64,000 bases of DNA from an endosymbiont of Acanthamoeba sp. UWC8 (GTDB lineage Bacteria; Pseudomonadota; Alphaproteobacteria; Rickettsiales; Midichloriaceae), in NCBI RefSeq assembly GCF_000730245.1, contig NZ_CP004403.1, forward strand, positions 124,001 through 188,000, given 5' to 3'. Numbering within the stretch: the stretch's first letter is position 1; each line of letters begins with the position of its first letter. The notes under the pieces are model-generated. The model had not been told where the DNA came from. It made no database searches and worked only from the letters and a program-made list of their open reading frames with translations. The position numbers were made by a program, and so were the translations under genes. Positions 35,445 through 45,532 of the stretch are shown here, one piece after another.

Positions 35445-36848
35445 TTACATATGTATGGGTTTAAAGTAGGTAGCGAGTGCAGCTTCTTTAACCGCTTCAC
35501 TTAATCCCGGGTGGCCATGGCTGGTTCTTGCTATATCTTCGGAAGCAGCTTTATACTCCATCCCGACTACCAATTCCTGAATTAGTTCCCCGGCACTGAC
35601 TCCTATAATATGAGCACCCAAAATCCTATCGGTTTTTTTATCAGCAATCAGTTTTACAAAACCGTCGGTCTCACCGTTAGCTCTTGCGCGACTATTAGCA
35701 AGGAATGGGAATTTGCCGACTTTGTATTCAACTCCTTCAGCTTTAACTTGTTCTTCGGTTTTACCTACGGAGGCAACTTCAGGATAAGTGTATACTACAC
35801 CGGGAATTGCATCATAATTTACATGCCCGTGTTGTCCGGCAATAATTTCAGCAACTGCGACACCTTCTTCCTCAGCTTTGTGAGCGAGCATTGCTCCTCT
35901 TACTGCATCCCCGATTGCATAAATATTTTTTACACTTGTTTCAAAATGATCGTTAATAGGAATTCTTCCTCTCTCATCAAGTTTAATGCCGATATTCTCT
36001 AAGCCTAAATTAGCAGTGAAAGGCTTGCGCCCGACTGATACTAACACTATATCAGCTTCAAGGGTTTCTTTCTTTCCATCAGTAACCGATTCAAGCTCTA
36101 ATTTAACGGAGTTGCCATCATTCTTAGCTGAAAGAACTTTGGTGGAGAGTTTAAATTTGATACCTTGTTTATCAAGAATCTTTTGGAATTCCTTAGAAAC
36201 ATCGCCATCCATTCCCGGTAAGACTCTGGGAGCAAATTCAACTACAGTTACTTCAGCACCGAGTCTTGACCAAACCGAGCCCATTTCAAGACCGATATAG
36301 CCTGCTCCGATTACAACCAGTTTCTTAGGAACTTCAGTAAGCTCAAGAACACCGGTTGAAGATACTATTTTCTTCTCATCTATTTCTATTCCCGGGAGTT
36401 GCACAACATCTGAGCCGGTCGCTAAAATAATATTAGTTGCTTTAATTTTTTCAACTCCGCCGTCATTTAAAGCTACTTCGATTTCATTTTGGCTAAGTAG
36501 TTTACCATAACCCTTTAAATAGGTTATTTTATTTTTTGCAAATAATCCCTCAATACCTTTAGTTAGGCCGGAAACTACATTACGTTTTCTTTCCATCATT
36601 TTATCTAATGAAAGGCTAACATCTTTGACGTTAATGCCGTGCTCCTCAGCTCCATGTTTAAATTCATGATATTTATGTGATGAATGCAGTAACGCTTTAG
36701 AAGGTATACACCCGACATTTAAACAAGTGCCGCCTAAAGAACCTCTCTTTTCAATGCATGCAACAGATTTCCCGAGTTGCGCAGCTTTAATCGCAGCAAC
36801 ATACCCGCCCGGGCCGCCGCCGATAACAACAACATCAAATTCTTTCAT
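35445..36848 (-). CDS. lpd: Dihydrolipoyl dehydrogenase (E3)
   Basis: E3 reoxidises dihydrolipoamide with FAD and NAD in 2-oxoacid dehydrogenase complexes. The 467-residue protein has the FAD-binding VIGGGPGGYVAAIKAAQLG, the redox-active disulphide GGTCLNVGCIPSKALL, an NAD-binding VVIGAGYIGLEMGSVW, AIGDAVRGAMLAHKAEEEG and the C-terminal dimer motif ARTSHGHPGLSEAVKEA with the catalytic His-Glu region. It is the last gene of the sucA-sucB operon, and its ATG overlaps the preceding stop by 4 bp. Confidence 0.97.
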   Translation of the reverse strand: MKEFDVVVIGGGPGGYVAAIKAAQLGKSVACIEKRGSLGGTCLNVGCIPSKALLHSSHKYHEFKHGAEEHGINVKDVSLSLDKMMERKRNVVSGLTKGIEGLFAKNKITYLKGYGKLLSQNEIEVALNDGGVEKIKATNIILATGSDVVQLPGIEIDEKKIVSSTGVLELTEVPKKLVVIGAGYIGLEMGSVWSRLGAEVTVVEFAPRVLPGMDGDVSKEFQKILDKQGIKFKLSTKVLSAKNDGNSVKLELESVTDGKKETLEADIVLVSVGRKPFTANLGLENIGIKLDERGRIPINDHFETSVKNIYAIGDAVRGAMLAHKAEEEGVAVAEIIAGQHGHVNYDAIPGVVYTYPEVASVGKTEEQVKAEGVEYKVGKFPFLANSRARANGETDGFVKLIADKKTDRILGAHIIGVSAGELIQELVVGMEYKAASEDIARTSHGHPGLSEAVKEAALATYFKPIHM

Positions 36849-37300
36849 AACTCTTCACCTTTTTTAATAACTTTTCTTTTTTTATGCTTGAAACTTCTAA
36901 AATGACAGCTGCCGCATTCGGATTCAACCAGGTAACGCTCATTTCTAACGCTTTCAGCGGCATTATTAGTCTTTTTTAACGGTTGAGCGACAGCAAAGCT
37001 CTCAATTATAGTCTCATTTACTTTGAAATAAGACCAATGTGATTTGCATTTAGGGCATTTATACATGTTTCTAATTGAAATAAAAGTAATAAATGCAACT
37101 ATAGGAGCAATAACAACGGCACCTAAACCTAGCTTTATCAGATAATCCATAGTATGTGGAAACTCTGCAACTTCAAGAGTTATTGACGGAATAGATAACC
37201 CGAATAATACCCCGATCATTATAGCTTTTTTCCTTGAAGTAGCTTTTAAATTACTAGGTTTTATATTGCTATACTGATTTTGATTTTCCTGCATTTGCAT
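36845..37300 (-). CDS. Small membrane protein with C-terminal zinc ribbon, inserted in the suc operon
   Basis: The 151-residue product has two hydrophobic segments (AIMIGVLFGLSIPSI and LGLGAVVIAPIVAFITFISI) and then two cysteine pairs, CPKC (about 94-97) and CGSC (about 134-137), followed by a basic tail KHKKRKVIKK. The two CxxC knuckles suggest a zinc ribbon on the cytoplasmic side. I know no family for it. It lies 24 bp after sucB and overlaps lpd by 4 bp, so it is translated with the 2-oxoglutarate dehydrogenase genes, but its role there is unknown. Confidence 0.75.
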   Translation of the reverse strand: MQMQENQNQYSNIKPSNLKATSRKKAIMIGVLFGLSIPSITLEVAEFPHTMDYLIKLGLGAVVIAPIVAFITFISIRNMYKCPKCKSHWSYFKVNETIIESFAVAQPLKKTNNAAESVRNERYLVESECGSCHFRSFKHKKRKVIKKGEEL

Positions 37301-37323
37301 AATTTCCGTACTGATTCAATATT

Positions 37324-38505
37324 TTATATATCAAATAGCAACTTCTCAGGGTTTTCAACCAGTTCTTTAATTTTAACTAAAAATGTTACTGCTTCTTTAC
37401 CATCAATAATCCTATGATCATAAGAAAGAGCAACATACATCATCGGTCTTATTTCCACGTTACCGTTCACTGCAACTGGTCTTTGTATAATATTATGCAT
37501 ACCTAAAATACCAGATTGAGGAGGATTAATGATCGGGGTAGAGAGGAGTGAGCCATAAGTTCCGCCGTTGGTAATACTGAAAGTTCCACCCATCATATCC
37601 TGCATGGAAAGTTTACCGTCTCTTGCTTTTTTGCCTAAAGATGCAATTCCTTTTTCAACGCCTGCGAATGATAGCTTATCAGCATCCCTTAACACCGGGA
37701 CAACCAGCCCTTGCTCAGTTCCAACTGCTACACCGATATCATAATAGTTTTTATATATAATATCATCACCTTCAATTGACCCATTTACTGCGGGTATTTC
37801 TTTTAACGCAGCAACACAAGCTTTAACGAAGAAAGACATAAACCCAAGTTTAATAGCATGTTTTTCCTGGAATTTTTCCTGGTAAAGTTTACGAATTCTA
37901 AATGCTTCGCTCATATCAACTTCATTAAAAGTTGTGAGAATAGCAGCAGTGTTTTGTGATTCTTTTAACCTTTGGGCAATGGTTTTACGAAGTCTGGTCA
38001 TTTTAACTCTAACTTCTCTGTTCGAGTTATCTCCGCTTCCTGAAGTTATTGTCTCAGCTTGTTGAGGGAATAACACATCTTCTTTAGTTATTCTGCCGTC
38101 TTTGCCGCTACCTGTGATCTGATTTACGTCAACTCCTTTTTCTGCTGCAAGTTTGCTTGCCGCAGGAGATAAGATTTTATCACTAGAAGAAGCAGGGCTT
38201 AGAGAAATAGGTTGAGGAGCACTTTTCGGCGCTTCAGCTTGAGTAGGTTGAGTAGCTGCCTTGCTATTACCTTCGGACATGGTGCCGAGTAATTGACCTA
38301 CCTTAACCAAGTCACCTTCTTTACTTTTTATTTCTCCGATTGTGCCGGAAGCAGGGGCATTAACTTCAAGAGTAACCTTATCGGTTTCAATCTCAACCAG
38401 TAACTCATCAACATTGATGAATTCACCTTCTTTTTTATGCCATTTAGCAATGGTTGCTTCAGTCACTGATTCACCAAGCGGCGGGACTACAATATTTACA
38501 GACAT
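37324..38505 (-). CDS. sucB: Dihydrolipoyllysine succinyltransferase (E2 of 2-oxoglutarate dehydrogenase)
   Basis: The 393-residue protein has a lipoyl domain with the modified lysine in [12 protein letters not shown] (about Lys43), a proline/alanine-rich linker, a peripheral-subunit-binding domain ([20 protein letters not shown]) and a catalytic acyltransferase domain ending in [17 protein letters not shown], with catalytic His in DHR. It follows sucA by 29 bp. Lipoylation would need LipB, which is encoded at 22 kb. Confidence 0.97.
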   Translation of the reverse strand: MSVNIVVPPLGESVTEATIAKWHKKEGEFINVDELLVEIETDKVTLEVNAPASGTIGEIKSKEGDLVKVGQLLGTMSEGNSKAATQPTQAEAPKSAPQPISLSPASSSDKILSPAASKLAAEKGVDVNQITGSGKDGRITKEDVLFPQQAETITSGSGDNSNREVRVKMTRLRKTIAQRLKESQNTAAILTTFNEVDMSEAFRIRKLYQEKFQEKHAIKLGFMSFFVKACVAALKEIPAVNGSIEGDDIIYKNYYDIGVAVGTEQGLVVPVLRDADKLSFAGVEKGIASLGKKARDGKLSMQDMMGGTFSITNGGTYGSLLSTPIINPPQSGILGMHNIIQRPVAVNGNVEIRPMMYVALSYDHRIIDGKEAVTFLVKIKELVENPEKLLFDI

Positions 38506-38534
38506 CTTAACTCCAAAATTTAAATTTAATAAGT

Positions 38535-41375
38535 TTAACCGAACACTTCTTCTAAAAGTTTTTTTAGCTCAATTAAGTGCAATTTCAAGTACCCGACCGC
38601 CGGTGAAGCTGAACGGGCTCTACCTATATATTGTGCACGTTTACATGAATGGCCGATATCTTTCAACACCTGCTCAATTCTAGGCTCAACAAAGTAAAAA
38701 GCTCCCATGTTTTCATGTTCTTCCTGGCACCAGAAAATCTGAGCATTATTGTACTTTTTAAGCACATCCGCAAGCTCTTTACTTGGGAAAGGATAGTATT
38801 GCTCAAGCCTAATAATTGCAATATCATTCGCCGCCAGCTCTTCTCTTTTCTCGGATAAGTCATAATAAACTTTTCCGCTACAGATAATTACTTTTCTAAT
38901 ATCGCTTGGAGAAGCAATTTGATTTACTTCATCAATCACAGGTTTGAATGTGGTTTCCTTATCCATTTCCGTGAGGCCGGAAACCGCATGTTTATGTCTA
39001 AGTAATGATTTCGGTGACATAACAATCAGCGGCTTTCTAAAGTTTCTACATAGCTGTCTTCTTAGAACATGGAAGTATGAAGCCGGGGTTGAGCAATTAA
39101 CAACCTGCATATTATCTTTAGCACAAAGTTGCAGGAATCTTTCTATCCTTGCTGAGCTATGCTCAGGACCTTGCCCCTCGTATCCGTGCGGTAATAACAG
39201 TACTAAACCGTTCATCCTAAGCCATTTAGCTTCACCTGAAGAAATATATTGATCAATGATAACTTGCGCGCCGTTTGCAAAGTCACCGAATTGTCCTTCC
39301 CAAAGGGTCAAGGTATTAGGTTCTGTAAAGCTATAGCCGTACTCAAAACCCATAACAGCAAATTCTGATAAATTACTGTTATGAATTTCAAAAGAAGTTT
39401 TTTGATCTGAGCTTAAGTTATTTAATGGTATATATTGTGACTCATTCTCTTGATCAAATAAAACAGCATGCCTGTGTGAGAATGTTCCACGCTTAACATC
39501 CTGTCCGGTCATTCTTACATTGTATCCGTCATTAATTAAGCTTGCAAAAGCTAAGGCTTCAGCGGTTGCCCAATCTAAACCTTTACCGGCTTCCACACTT
39601 TGTTTTTTGGCTTGTAACTGTCGCTCAATTTTAGGGTTGATATTAAAGTTAGTCGGATAGCTACATAGTGCTGTTCCTAATTTTTGCAGTGTAGAAATTT
39701 CTACTCCTGTAACTTCTGGTACTCGGTTTTTATCAGCCGGCTTAAAGCCTCCCCAGTTACCCTGCAACCAATCCGCCATAGTCGGATGATAATTTTGTGA
39801 TTTTTCATATTCTTCATCAAGGAAAGACTTAAAGTTCTTTTTATAAGTTTGATATTCTTCACTGCTAACTAAGCCTTGAGCGCCTAATTTTTCAGCATAA
39901 ATTGCATCCGGAGTTTTATGGTTTGCTATGCTTTTATACATAATAGGTTGTGTAAAGAAAGGCTCATCACCTTCATTATGACCGTATTTTCTATAGCAAA
40001 TAATATCAACAACTATATCTTTTTTAAACTTAGCTCTATATTCAGCCGCAATCTTTGTTGCAAATATTATACCTTCCGCGTCATCTCCGTTTACGTGGAA
40101 AATCGGGCAGGCTACACTTTTTGCTACATCAGAGCAATATCTTGAAGATCTAGCATCACTCGGGTTTGTAGTAAATCCGATTTGGTTGTTGATAATAATA
40201 TGTATGGTTCCGCCTGTATGATAACCTTTTAATTGGCTTAAGTATAATGTTTCAGGAACCGAGCCTTGGCCTGCAAATGCTGCATCTCCGTGAATTAAAA
40301 GCCCTAATACCTCTTTTCTTTCAATATCGTTTCTTCTATCTTGCTTAGCTCTTACTTTTCCTAGCACTATAGAATTTACTACTTCCAAGTGCGAAGGATT
40401 CGGAGTTAAAGATAAGTGCACTTTTTGTCCGTCGATTTCAACGTCACTGGAAGTTCCTAAGTGATATTTCACATCACCCGGAATATCCATATCAGCCGGG
40501 AAAGCCAGCTCACCTTTAAATTCTGAAAGCATAGCATGATAAGGTTTGCCCATTACCTTAGTTAATGTATTAAGTCTTCCTCTGTGTGCCATTCCTATTA
40601 TAACTTCTCTAACTCCGAAGTTTACGGAATATTTTATTGCAAATTCCATTGAAGCAATCGCTCCCTCACCACCTTCAATAGAAAATCTTTTTGCTCCGGG
40701 AAACTTAGTATGAAGATAATTTTCAAATACTTCAGCTTCAGTTAAATCAAATAACGCCTTCTTTTTTTCTTCATTGCTAAGGCTATAATCATTCCCGGCG
40801 CTTTCAATTTTATTTTGTATCCAATTTTTTTCTTCTAAGTTCTCAATATACATATATTCTATGCCGAGGCGTGAGCAATATTTAGAGGAAAGGAATGACA
40901 GAATATCCCTTAAGGTGGCTTTTTCAGCTCCAAGTATATTTCCAATATAAATTTCTTTATCTAAATCGTCTTCAGTCAATCCGTAAGTTTTATAGTCAAG
41001 CTCGGCATTGTATTCCGGCTTTTTAATCGAGAGCGGGTCATAATTTACATATAAATGTCCTAAAGTTCTGTAAGCTTCAACAAGTTTTACGGCAGCAATA
41101 GATTTTTGAATATCCTGAATGCTTGATGTAGCTGTTTCTTTTTTAGCAGGTTGTTCTTTTTTATCTTGATATCCGATTATAGTATTTTTTCTCGGCTGCC
41201 AAGGAGCAGCTGCAAAGGCTTTTTTTATTAATTCGGGAGAATCGCTTAAATTTTTAAAATATTCCTGCCAACTTGCATCAACGGATAAGGGATCTTCTAT
41301 ATATTGGTTATAAAGTTCTTCAATAAAAGGTGCATTTGCCCCGTAAAGAGGGGTGGTTAATTTTAACTCAGACAT
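38535..41375 (-). CDS. sucA: 2-oxoglutarate dehydrogenase E1
   Basis: This thiamine-diphosphate enzyme decarboxylates 2-oxoglutarate in the TCA cycle. The 946 residues show the family's order: N-terminal [20 protein letters not shown] for complex assembly, [30 protein letters not shown]-type substrate loop, [15 protein letters not shown] and [11 protein letters not shown] in the cofactor-binding part, and [20 protein letters not shown] near the C-terminus. It is first in the operon sucA-sucB-zinc ribbon-lpd; about 140 bp upstream should contain its promoter. Confidence 0.97.
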   Translation of the reverse strand: MSELKLTTPLYGANAPFIEELYNQYIEDPLSVDASWQEYFKNLSDSPELIKKAFAAAPWQPRKNTIIGYQDKKEQPAKKETATSSIQDIQKSIAAVKLVEAYRTLGHLYVNYDPLSIKKPEYNAELDYKTYGLTEDDLDKEIYIGNILGAEKATLRDILSFLSSKYCSRLGIEYMYIENLEEKNWIQNKIESAGNDYSLSNEEKKKALFDLTEAEVFENYLHTKFPGAKRFSIEGGEGAIASMEFAIKYSVNFGVREVIIGMAHRGRLNTLTKVMGKPYHAMLSEFKGELAFPADMDIPGDVKYHLGTSSDVEIDGQKVHLSLTPNPSHLEVVNSIVLGKVRAKQDRRNDIERKEVLGLLIHGDAAFAGQGSVPETLYLSQLKGYHTGGTIHIIINNQIGFTTNPSDARSSRYCSDVAKSVACPIFHVNGDDAEGIIFATKIAAEYRAKFKKDIVVDIICYRKYGHNEGDEPFFTQPIMYKSIANHKTPDAIYAEKLGAQGLVSSEEYQTYKKNFKSFLDEEYEKSQNYHPTMADWLQGNWGGFKPADKNRVPEVTGVEISTLQKLGTALCSYPTNFNINPKIERQLQAKKQSVEAGKGLDWATAEALAFASLINDGYNVRMTGQDVKRGTFSHRHAVLFDQENESQYIPLNNLSSDQKTSFEIHNSNLSEFAVMGFEYGYSFTEPNTLTLWEGQFGDFANGAQVIIDQYISSGEAKWLRMNGLVLLLPHGYEGQGPEHSSARIERFLQLCAKDNMQVVNCSTPASYFHVLRRQLCRNFRKPLIVMSPKSLLRHKHAVSGLTEMDKETTFKPVIDEVNQIASPSDIRKVIICSGKVYYDLSEKREELAANDIAIIRLEQYYPFPSKELADVLKKYNNAQIFWCQEEHENMGAFYFVEPRIEQVLKDIGHSCKRAQYIGRARSASPAVGYLKLHLIELKKLLEEVFG

Positions 41376-41515
41376 ATGGTAAAAATATTTTATTTGATAT
41401 GAATGTATTTTTTAATGATTACATCCAATATGTAAAGCCTTTTTAGCTTATGTATGATAAAAAATTTTAATGCAATAATCTAATATGGTAGTGAGCCGCA
41501 TTAAAAACTACAAAA

Positions 41516-42787
41516 TTATTTCTTTAAAAGATATATAGGAAGCCCGCTTAAAAAGACTGAAATTGATATGATTATCATTTCAACGCTACAGGCAAATAAA
41601 GCCCAACCACAGAACAATAAAGCAGCAATAGCTATTATATATGATATTAAGCTAGCCTTATCTCTAGCTAATATTTTAAGTAAACTTAAAATGCATATTG
41701 CATAGATAATTAAAAACACAGTGACTGAGTTATCAATTATCTTAGTAAACTGATCAACTAAATTATCATTTAAGGTAAATAGTATTAATGGCACCATACC
41801 AAGCGAAGCAGCTAAAATACTAAAATATGGAGATTCATTACTATTTTGCTTAGCAAAAACTTTCGGGAAGAGGCCATCTTGTGCTGCTCCTAAGGCTATC
41901 TGACCACTGACTAGAATCCATGCATTAAGCGTACCAAAGCAAACAATTGCAGCAGCTAGAGAAATAAAATAGTGCAGATTACCTCCAAATGCAAACTTAG
42001 CAGCATCAGCAAAAGGAGCTTTAGAGATTTTCAATTGCTCCATCGGAACTACACCCATTATAGCCAAACTGCATAGTAGATTGATTATAGCGACAGTAAT
42101 AGTTCCAAAAATAATAGCGCGAGGGATAGTTCTTTTCGGGTTATCTACAGAGTCAGCCGGGGTGGTTGCGCACTCAACTCCGATGAACCCCCAGAAAGTT
42201 ATAAGGGCGGCGGCATTTAATGCGCTTAAATTTGATGTACCGGATGTATTAAGAGGTATGAAATTCTCAATTTGAAAGTGTGGGATACAAGCAATGGGCA
42301 GTACTATTAAAGGCACCACTTTTAATACTGTAAATACTATTTCTATATACCCGGAAGCCTTTACGCCTTTTAAATTAATCCAAGTGAAAAACCAAAGTAG
42401 CAGTAACTCTAAAATAAGGCCGGTTTTAATATCAAACCCTCCGAACAATGAGCCAAAATACCCGATTGATGCAATAATCACTGCAGTAGTACTAGACCAT
42501 GAAATAACCCAATATCCCCAAGCAACAAAGAAAGCTACATTTTTACCGAATGCTTCTTGAACAAAAACATGAGGTCCACCATTTTTTGGAAATCGTTTGG
42601 AAAGCTCTGCAAATGCAAGAGCGAGTAAAATAGCACCACAACCGGTAAAAACCCAACTAAAGGCAGCAATACCACCGAAATGCGCTAGGCTTGCAGGTAG
42701 CATAAAAATACCTGAGCCGACTTGGCTGCTAATTACAATTGAAACAAGTGACCAGAACCCGATTTTACGGGCGACAGAACTAGACAT
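41516..42787 (-). CDS. APC-superfamily amino-acid/polyamine transporter
   Basis: An inner-membrane transporter of 423 residues with about twelve hydrophobic helices. The first helix holds the substrate-binding signature SQVGSGIFMLPASLA, and RFPKNGGPHVFVQEAFG and GVECATTPADSVDNPKRTIP are typical of the arginine/agmatine and putrescine (AdiC/PotE-like) branch. The substrate cannot be settled from sequence. It is a single-gene unit. Confidence 0.88.
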   Translation of the reverse strand: MSSSVARKIGFWSLVSIVISSQVGSGIFMLPASLAHFGGIAAFSWVFTGCGAILLALAFAELSKRFPKNGGPHVFVQEAFGKNVAFFVAWGYWVISWSSTTAVIIASIGYFGSLFGGFDIKTGLILELLLLWFFTWINLKGVKASGYIEIVFTVLKVVPLIVLPIACIPHFQIENFIPLNTSGTSNLSALNAAALITFWGFIGVECATTPADSVDNPKRTIPRAIIFGTITVAIINLLCSLAIMGVVPMEQLKISKAPFADAAKFAFGGNLHYFISLAAAIVCFGTLNAWILVSGQIALGAAQDGLFPKVFAKQNSNESPYFSILAASLGMVPLILFTLNDNLVDQFTKIIDNSVTVFLIIYAICILSLLKILARDKASLISYIIAIAALLFCGWALFACSVEMIIISISVFLSGLPIYLLKK

Positions 42788-43130
42788 GAATAATCCCAGT
42801 AAACAAATTTAATATATAATGAAATAGGCTGATAATAATGAGAAAGAATAATAACACGCTGCAACTCAGCGTTTTCGAATAAGAAATTTACAGCTTTGAG
42901 TAATGATTATACTTAGTATATTCATATATGAATTTCGCATAATTTTTGGTTATTATACAGCACAGCTTAGAAACACTCAATAATTTATTTATCTTAAGTA
43001 GAGTTAGTAGGATATTAGGTGCCAGCTTTCAGTTGGTGGTCACATATGATAATTTTACCGCTAGTTTGTTAAGGCTTACAAACAAACTCATAAGAAAAAA
43101 ACGGTGGGCGAAAGGTTGGGAGGAAAATTT
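42788..43130. other. Intergenic stretch between the permease and hsp20
   Basis: About 340 bp with no convincing gene. A plus-strand frame of 66 codons (42946-43146) has no ribosome site or family resemblance and runs into the terminator stem at 43131, so I treat it as chance. The permease promoter should lie within the first 100 bp. Confidence 0.4.
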
Positions 43131-43168
43131 ATGGATAGCTTTATAATTATGCAAATAAAGCTATCCAT
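43131..43168. terminator. Strong bidirectional hairpin downstream of hsp20
   Basis: Fourteen bases (43131-43144) pair perfectly with 43155-43168 around a 10-base loop, nine bases beyond the hsp20 stop on the minus strand. A/T runs flank the stem on both sides. It is the longest perfect stem in the window. Confidence 0.75.
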
Positions 43169-43176
43169 TAGTAAAT

Positions 43177-43698
43177 TTACTCACCTTTAATTTCTATTTT
43201 TTTAGTAGCAGGTTGAGCTTCTTTATTTTTCTTAATAGTTATGTTTAATACACCTCCCTTAAATTTTGCCTTTATGCTGTTTTCATCTATATCTTCGGGC
43301 AAAGATATGGTTCTTTGGAAGGTGCCGTAATATCTTTCATAGCGGTGATACTGCTCATCCTTCTCTTCTTTTTCTTCTTTTTTCTCAGCTTTAATCAGTA
43401 GCATTCCTTTATTTATGCTTAAGTCTATATCTTTTTCCTCAACTCCCGGTATTTCAGCCGATATTTTATATTCATTTTCAGTTTCTGAAATATTTATTTT
43501 CGGAGTTAGAAAATCAATATCCGCTATTTTTCCCCTTCCTCCGGGAAAAGTAGGCAAATAATCATTCAACATATCATTCATCATTCTTTCCATATCCGAG
43601 TAAAGTTTAGAAAAAGAAGGTTCTTCTCTCCTTATGCTCACTTGACTTCTTTTGCCGTTATCTTTAAGCCAATCCCAAGGTATTAAGCTTTTAGCCAT
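43177..43698 (-). CDS. Small heat-shock protein Hsp20
   Basis: A 173-residue alpha-crystallin-type chaperone that holds unfolding proteins in the cytosol. The crystallin domain spans about 60-160, with YKISAEIPGVEEKDIDLSI, RYERYYGTFQRTISLPEDID and FKGGVLNITIKKN; the N-terminus (SLIPWDWLKDNGKRSQV) and a short charged tail frame it. A Lys/Glu block (KKEEKEEKDEQ) replaces the usual loop between strands. The ATG has a strong GGAGGA five bases upstream. Expression is probably RpoH-dependent. Confidence 0.93.
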   Translation of the reverse strand: MAKSLIPWDWLKDNGKRSQVSIRREEPSFSKLYSDMERMMNDMLNDYLPTFPGGRGKIADIDFLTPKINISETENEYKISAEIPGVEEKDIDLSINKGMLLIKAEKKEEKEEKDEQYHRYERYYGTFQRTISLPEDIDENSIKAKFKGGVLNITIKKNKEAQPATKKIEIKGE

Positions 43699-43740
43699 AT
43701 TATCCTCCGTAAATTTATATTCAAATAAGGGTGATAATTA

Positions 43741-43770
43741 ATAGTTAGCCAGTATCAAAAAAATTTCAAG
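43741..43770 (-). promoter_or_regulatory. Possible RpoH-type promoter of hsp20
   Basis: On the minus strand CTTGAA (43770-43765) is followed after 17 bases by TAACTAT (43747-43741). CTTGA is the -35 core used by alphaproteobacterial RpoH. The -10 lacks the usual C-rich block, so a sigma-70 promoter is also possible. Confidence 0.4.
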
Positions 43771-43857
43771 GCAAGATAAAGCAAAAAATATTAATAATCA
43801 TTAAACTTATATAAACAAATTCATTCAATTATATATAAGCTTAAGTTTTAATTAAAT

Positions 43858-45066
43858 TTACTGAGATTCAAACAGTGTAAAATGTTTTTTCTTAGAGGCG
43901 GGCTTATATATTTTGGAGAAAATTATAGAAAAAGCACCGTTACCTGTTACATTTACGGCAGTGCCGAACGGGTCAAGAAGCATATACACGGCTGTAATCA
44001 ACCCGGTCATCTCTCCCGTAAAACCTAAATATTTTTCAAGCAGTGGACACATGATGATCAGTACCCCGCCAGGAACTGCAACCACGGCAAATTTTGCAAG
44101 CGCATAATAAAAGGCGAACTTCAACAATGCTGAAGAAGTAGGGGGTTGATAGTCAAAAGTTAAAAGAGTTGCGTAAGAAAGAATAATTAGTCCTAAGGCA
44201 CTTCCGATAGTATGAATATTAATTGTTGCAGGAATTATGGTTTTAGCAATTGTAGAATTATTTAAATTCTTTTCAGTTGCAATAATAAGCATAGGCATTG
44301 TGGCCATACTGGAAATAGTACTAAAGCCAGTAATTGTTGCAGGAAAAACATTTCTTATATAGGTGAAAAAGCGCTTTAGGGAAAAATTTGAAGCTATCAT
44401 ATATAATAAAATTATATAACAAATTTGTGTCCCTACTATTACAAAGAATACGGGACTATATACTTTTAAAGATTTTAATAAAACCTGGTCTGCTTCAAGC
44501 TTGAATACAAAGCCTAAAATGAAAAGCGGAAGTAGAGGAACAAAAATCCGTTTTAAAAACCCCGTAGAGATTTCATTAAGCTTTTCAGCTATTTTTTCTG
44601 CCATAGAACTTTTTTTCAATGAGAAGAAGATACCGAATAAAAAGCCGCCTATTAAAGCAAATTCGGTGGGAATCAATTTCGGTATGCAAAACTCCCATAA
44701 AGGCTTAAGTTGAGTCGGATCATTAAATGAGTTTTGTATCGGCAGCTGTAATTTTGGTAAGGCAGTGAAGCTGATAGCGAACCCGGTACAAATAGCTATA
44801 AAATTGGAGATAAATACAGCTGAGATTAGTATTATAACAAATTTTATAATATTTGTTTTTAAAGAGAGCAGTGAAGAAAATAGAAAACTGAAAATAATTA
44901 AAGGAGTGATTAATATTAAAATACATTTCATAGTTAAGCTGATTGCATAAAAAAAACTTTTAATTTCAAGCGGAACAATACCGCCGAAAAATAAAGGTAT
45001 TAATAAAACAAATAATAATATTAAAGGCAGCTTTATAGTTTTAATACTGCTTGCTTTTCTTAACAT
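43858..45066 (-). CDS. Dicarboxylate/amino-acid:cation symporter-like protein (divergent)
   Basis: About eight to ten hydrophobic helices over 402 residues, with a serine-containing re-entrant loop (GFSTISSMATMPMLIIATEKN) and a C-terminal GEMTGLITAVYMLLDPFGTAVNVTGN, identify the DAACS/GltP family. The NMDGT sequence that binds cation and substrate in known members is replaced by INIHTIGSALG, and the loop lacks the second serine-rich repeat, so substrate and coupling ion may differ. No partner gene is nearby. Confidence 0.8.
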   Translation of the reverse strand: MLRKASSIKTIKLPLILLFVLLIPLFFGGIVPLEIKSFFYAISLTMKCILILITPLIIFSFLFSSLLSLKTNIIKFVIILISAVFISNFIAICTGFAISFTALPKLQLPIQNSFNDPTQLKPLWEFCIPKLIPTEFALIGGFLFGIFFSLKKSSMAEKIAEKLNEISTGFLKRIFVPLLPLFILGFVFKLEADQVLLKSLKVYSPVFFVIVGTQICYIILLYMIASNFSLKRFFTYIRNVFPATITGFSTISSMATMPMLIIATEKNLNNSTIAKTIIPATINIHTIGSALGLIILSYATLLTFDYQPPTSSALLKFAFYYALAKFAVVAVPGGVLIIMCPLLEKYLGFTGEMTGLITAVYMLLDPFGTAVNVTGNGAFSIIFSKIYKPASKKKHFTLFESQ

Positions 45067-45179
45067 TAATCAACTCAAATCAACAACTATAAGAATTAAA
45101 TATATAAGAAGTATAATATCTAAATCAATATTAAATATTAAAATTATTATATTTTTACAATATTAATTGAATACATTTT

Positions 45180-45467
45180 TTAAGAATTATTTTTACCTTG
45201 TTCAGGCTCATGAGCGCCGAGTCCTTCTTTGGCAAATTTTGCGGTAAATTTACCTAAAACTTTTCTGCCTCTCGAATCCGAGTGGTGTTCTTCCTCCCCT
45301 TTTTCAGAAGATGCATCCAATTCTTCTTCTTTAATACCCTTAGTATTGAGTTTCTCCTCCTCAATTTCGGTATGAGGAGTTAATTTAAAATGCCGGCTAA
45401 TAAGTTCAGCCCCTATATTGAAAGCACTTTTCATTATTGATTGAGAATATTCTTTGTATTCGGCCAT
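45180..45467 (-). CDS. Small hypothetical charged protein
   Basis: A 95-residue protein without signal peptide or membrane segment. The first 30 residues (SIMKSAFNIGAELISRHFKL) could form an amphipathic helix; the rest is Glu/Lys-rich and probably disordered. I recognise no family. The ATG at 45467 is 66 bp from the divergent tkt start. A coding origin is supported by codon pattern rather than homology. Confidence 0.6.
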   Translation of the reverse strand: MAEYKEYSQSIMKSAFNIGAELISRHFKLTPHTEIEEEKLNTKGIKEEELDASSEKGEEEHHSDSRGRKVLGKFTAKFAKEGLGAHEPEQGKNNS

Positions 45468-45532
45468 ATTTATATTTTATCTCATCTTATTTTTATATTA
45501 TAAGATATAAATAGTTAACAAATGGTAAACGT

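Noticed and set aside
42946-43146. 66-codon plus-strand frame between permease and hsp20
   Set aside because: No ribosome site, no family features, and its end lies in a terminator stem.
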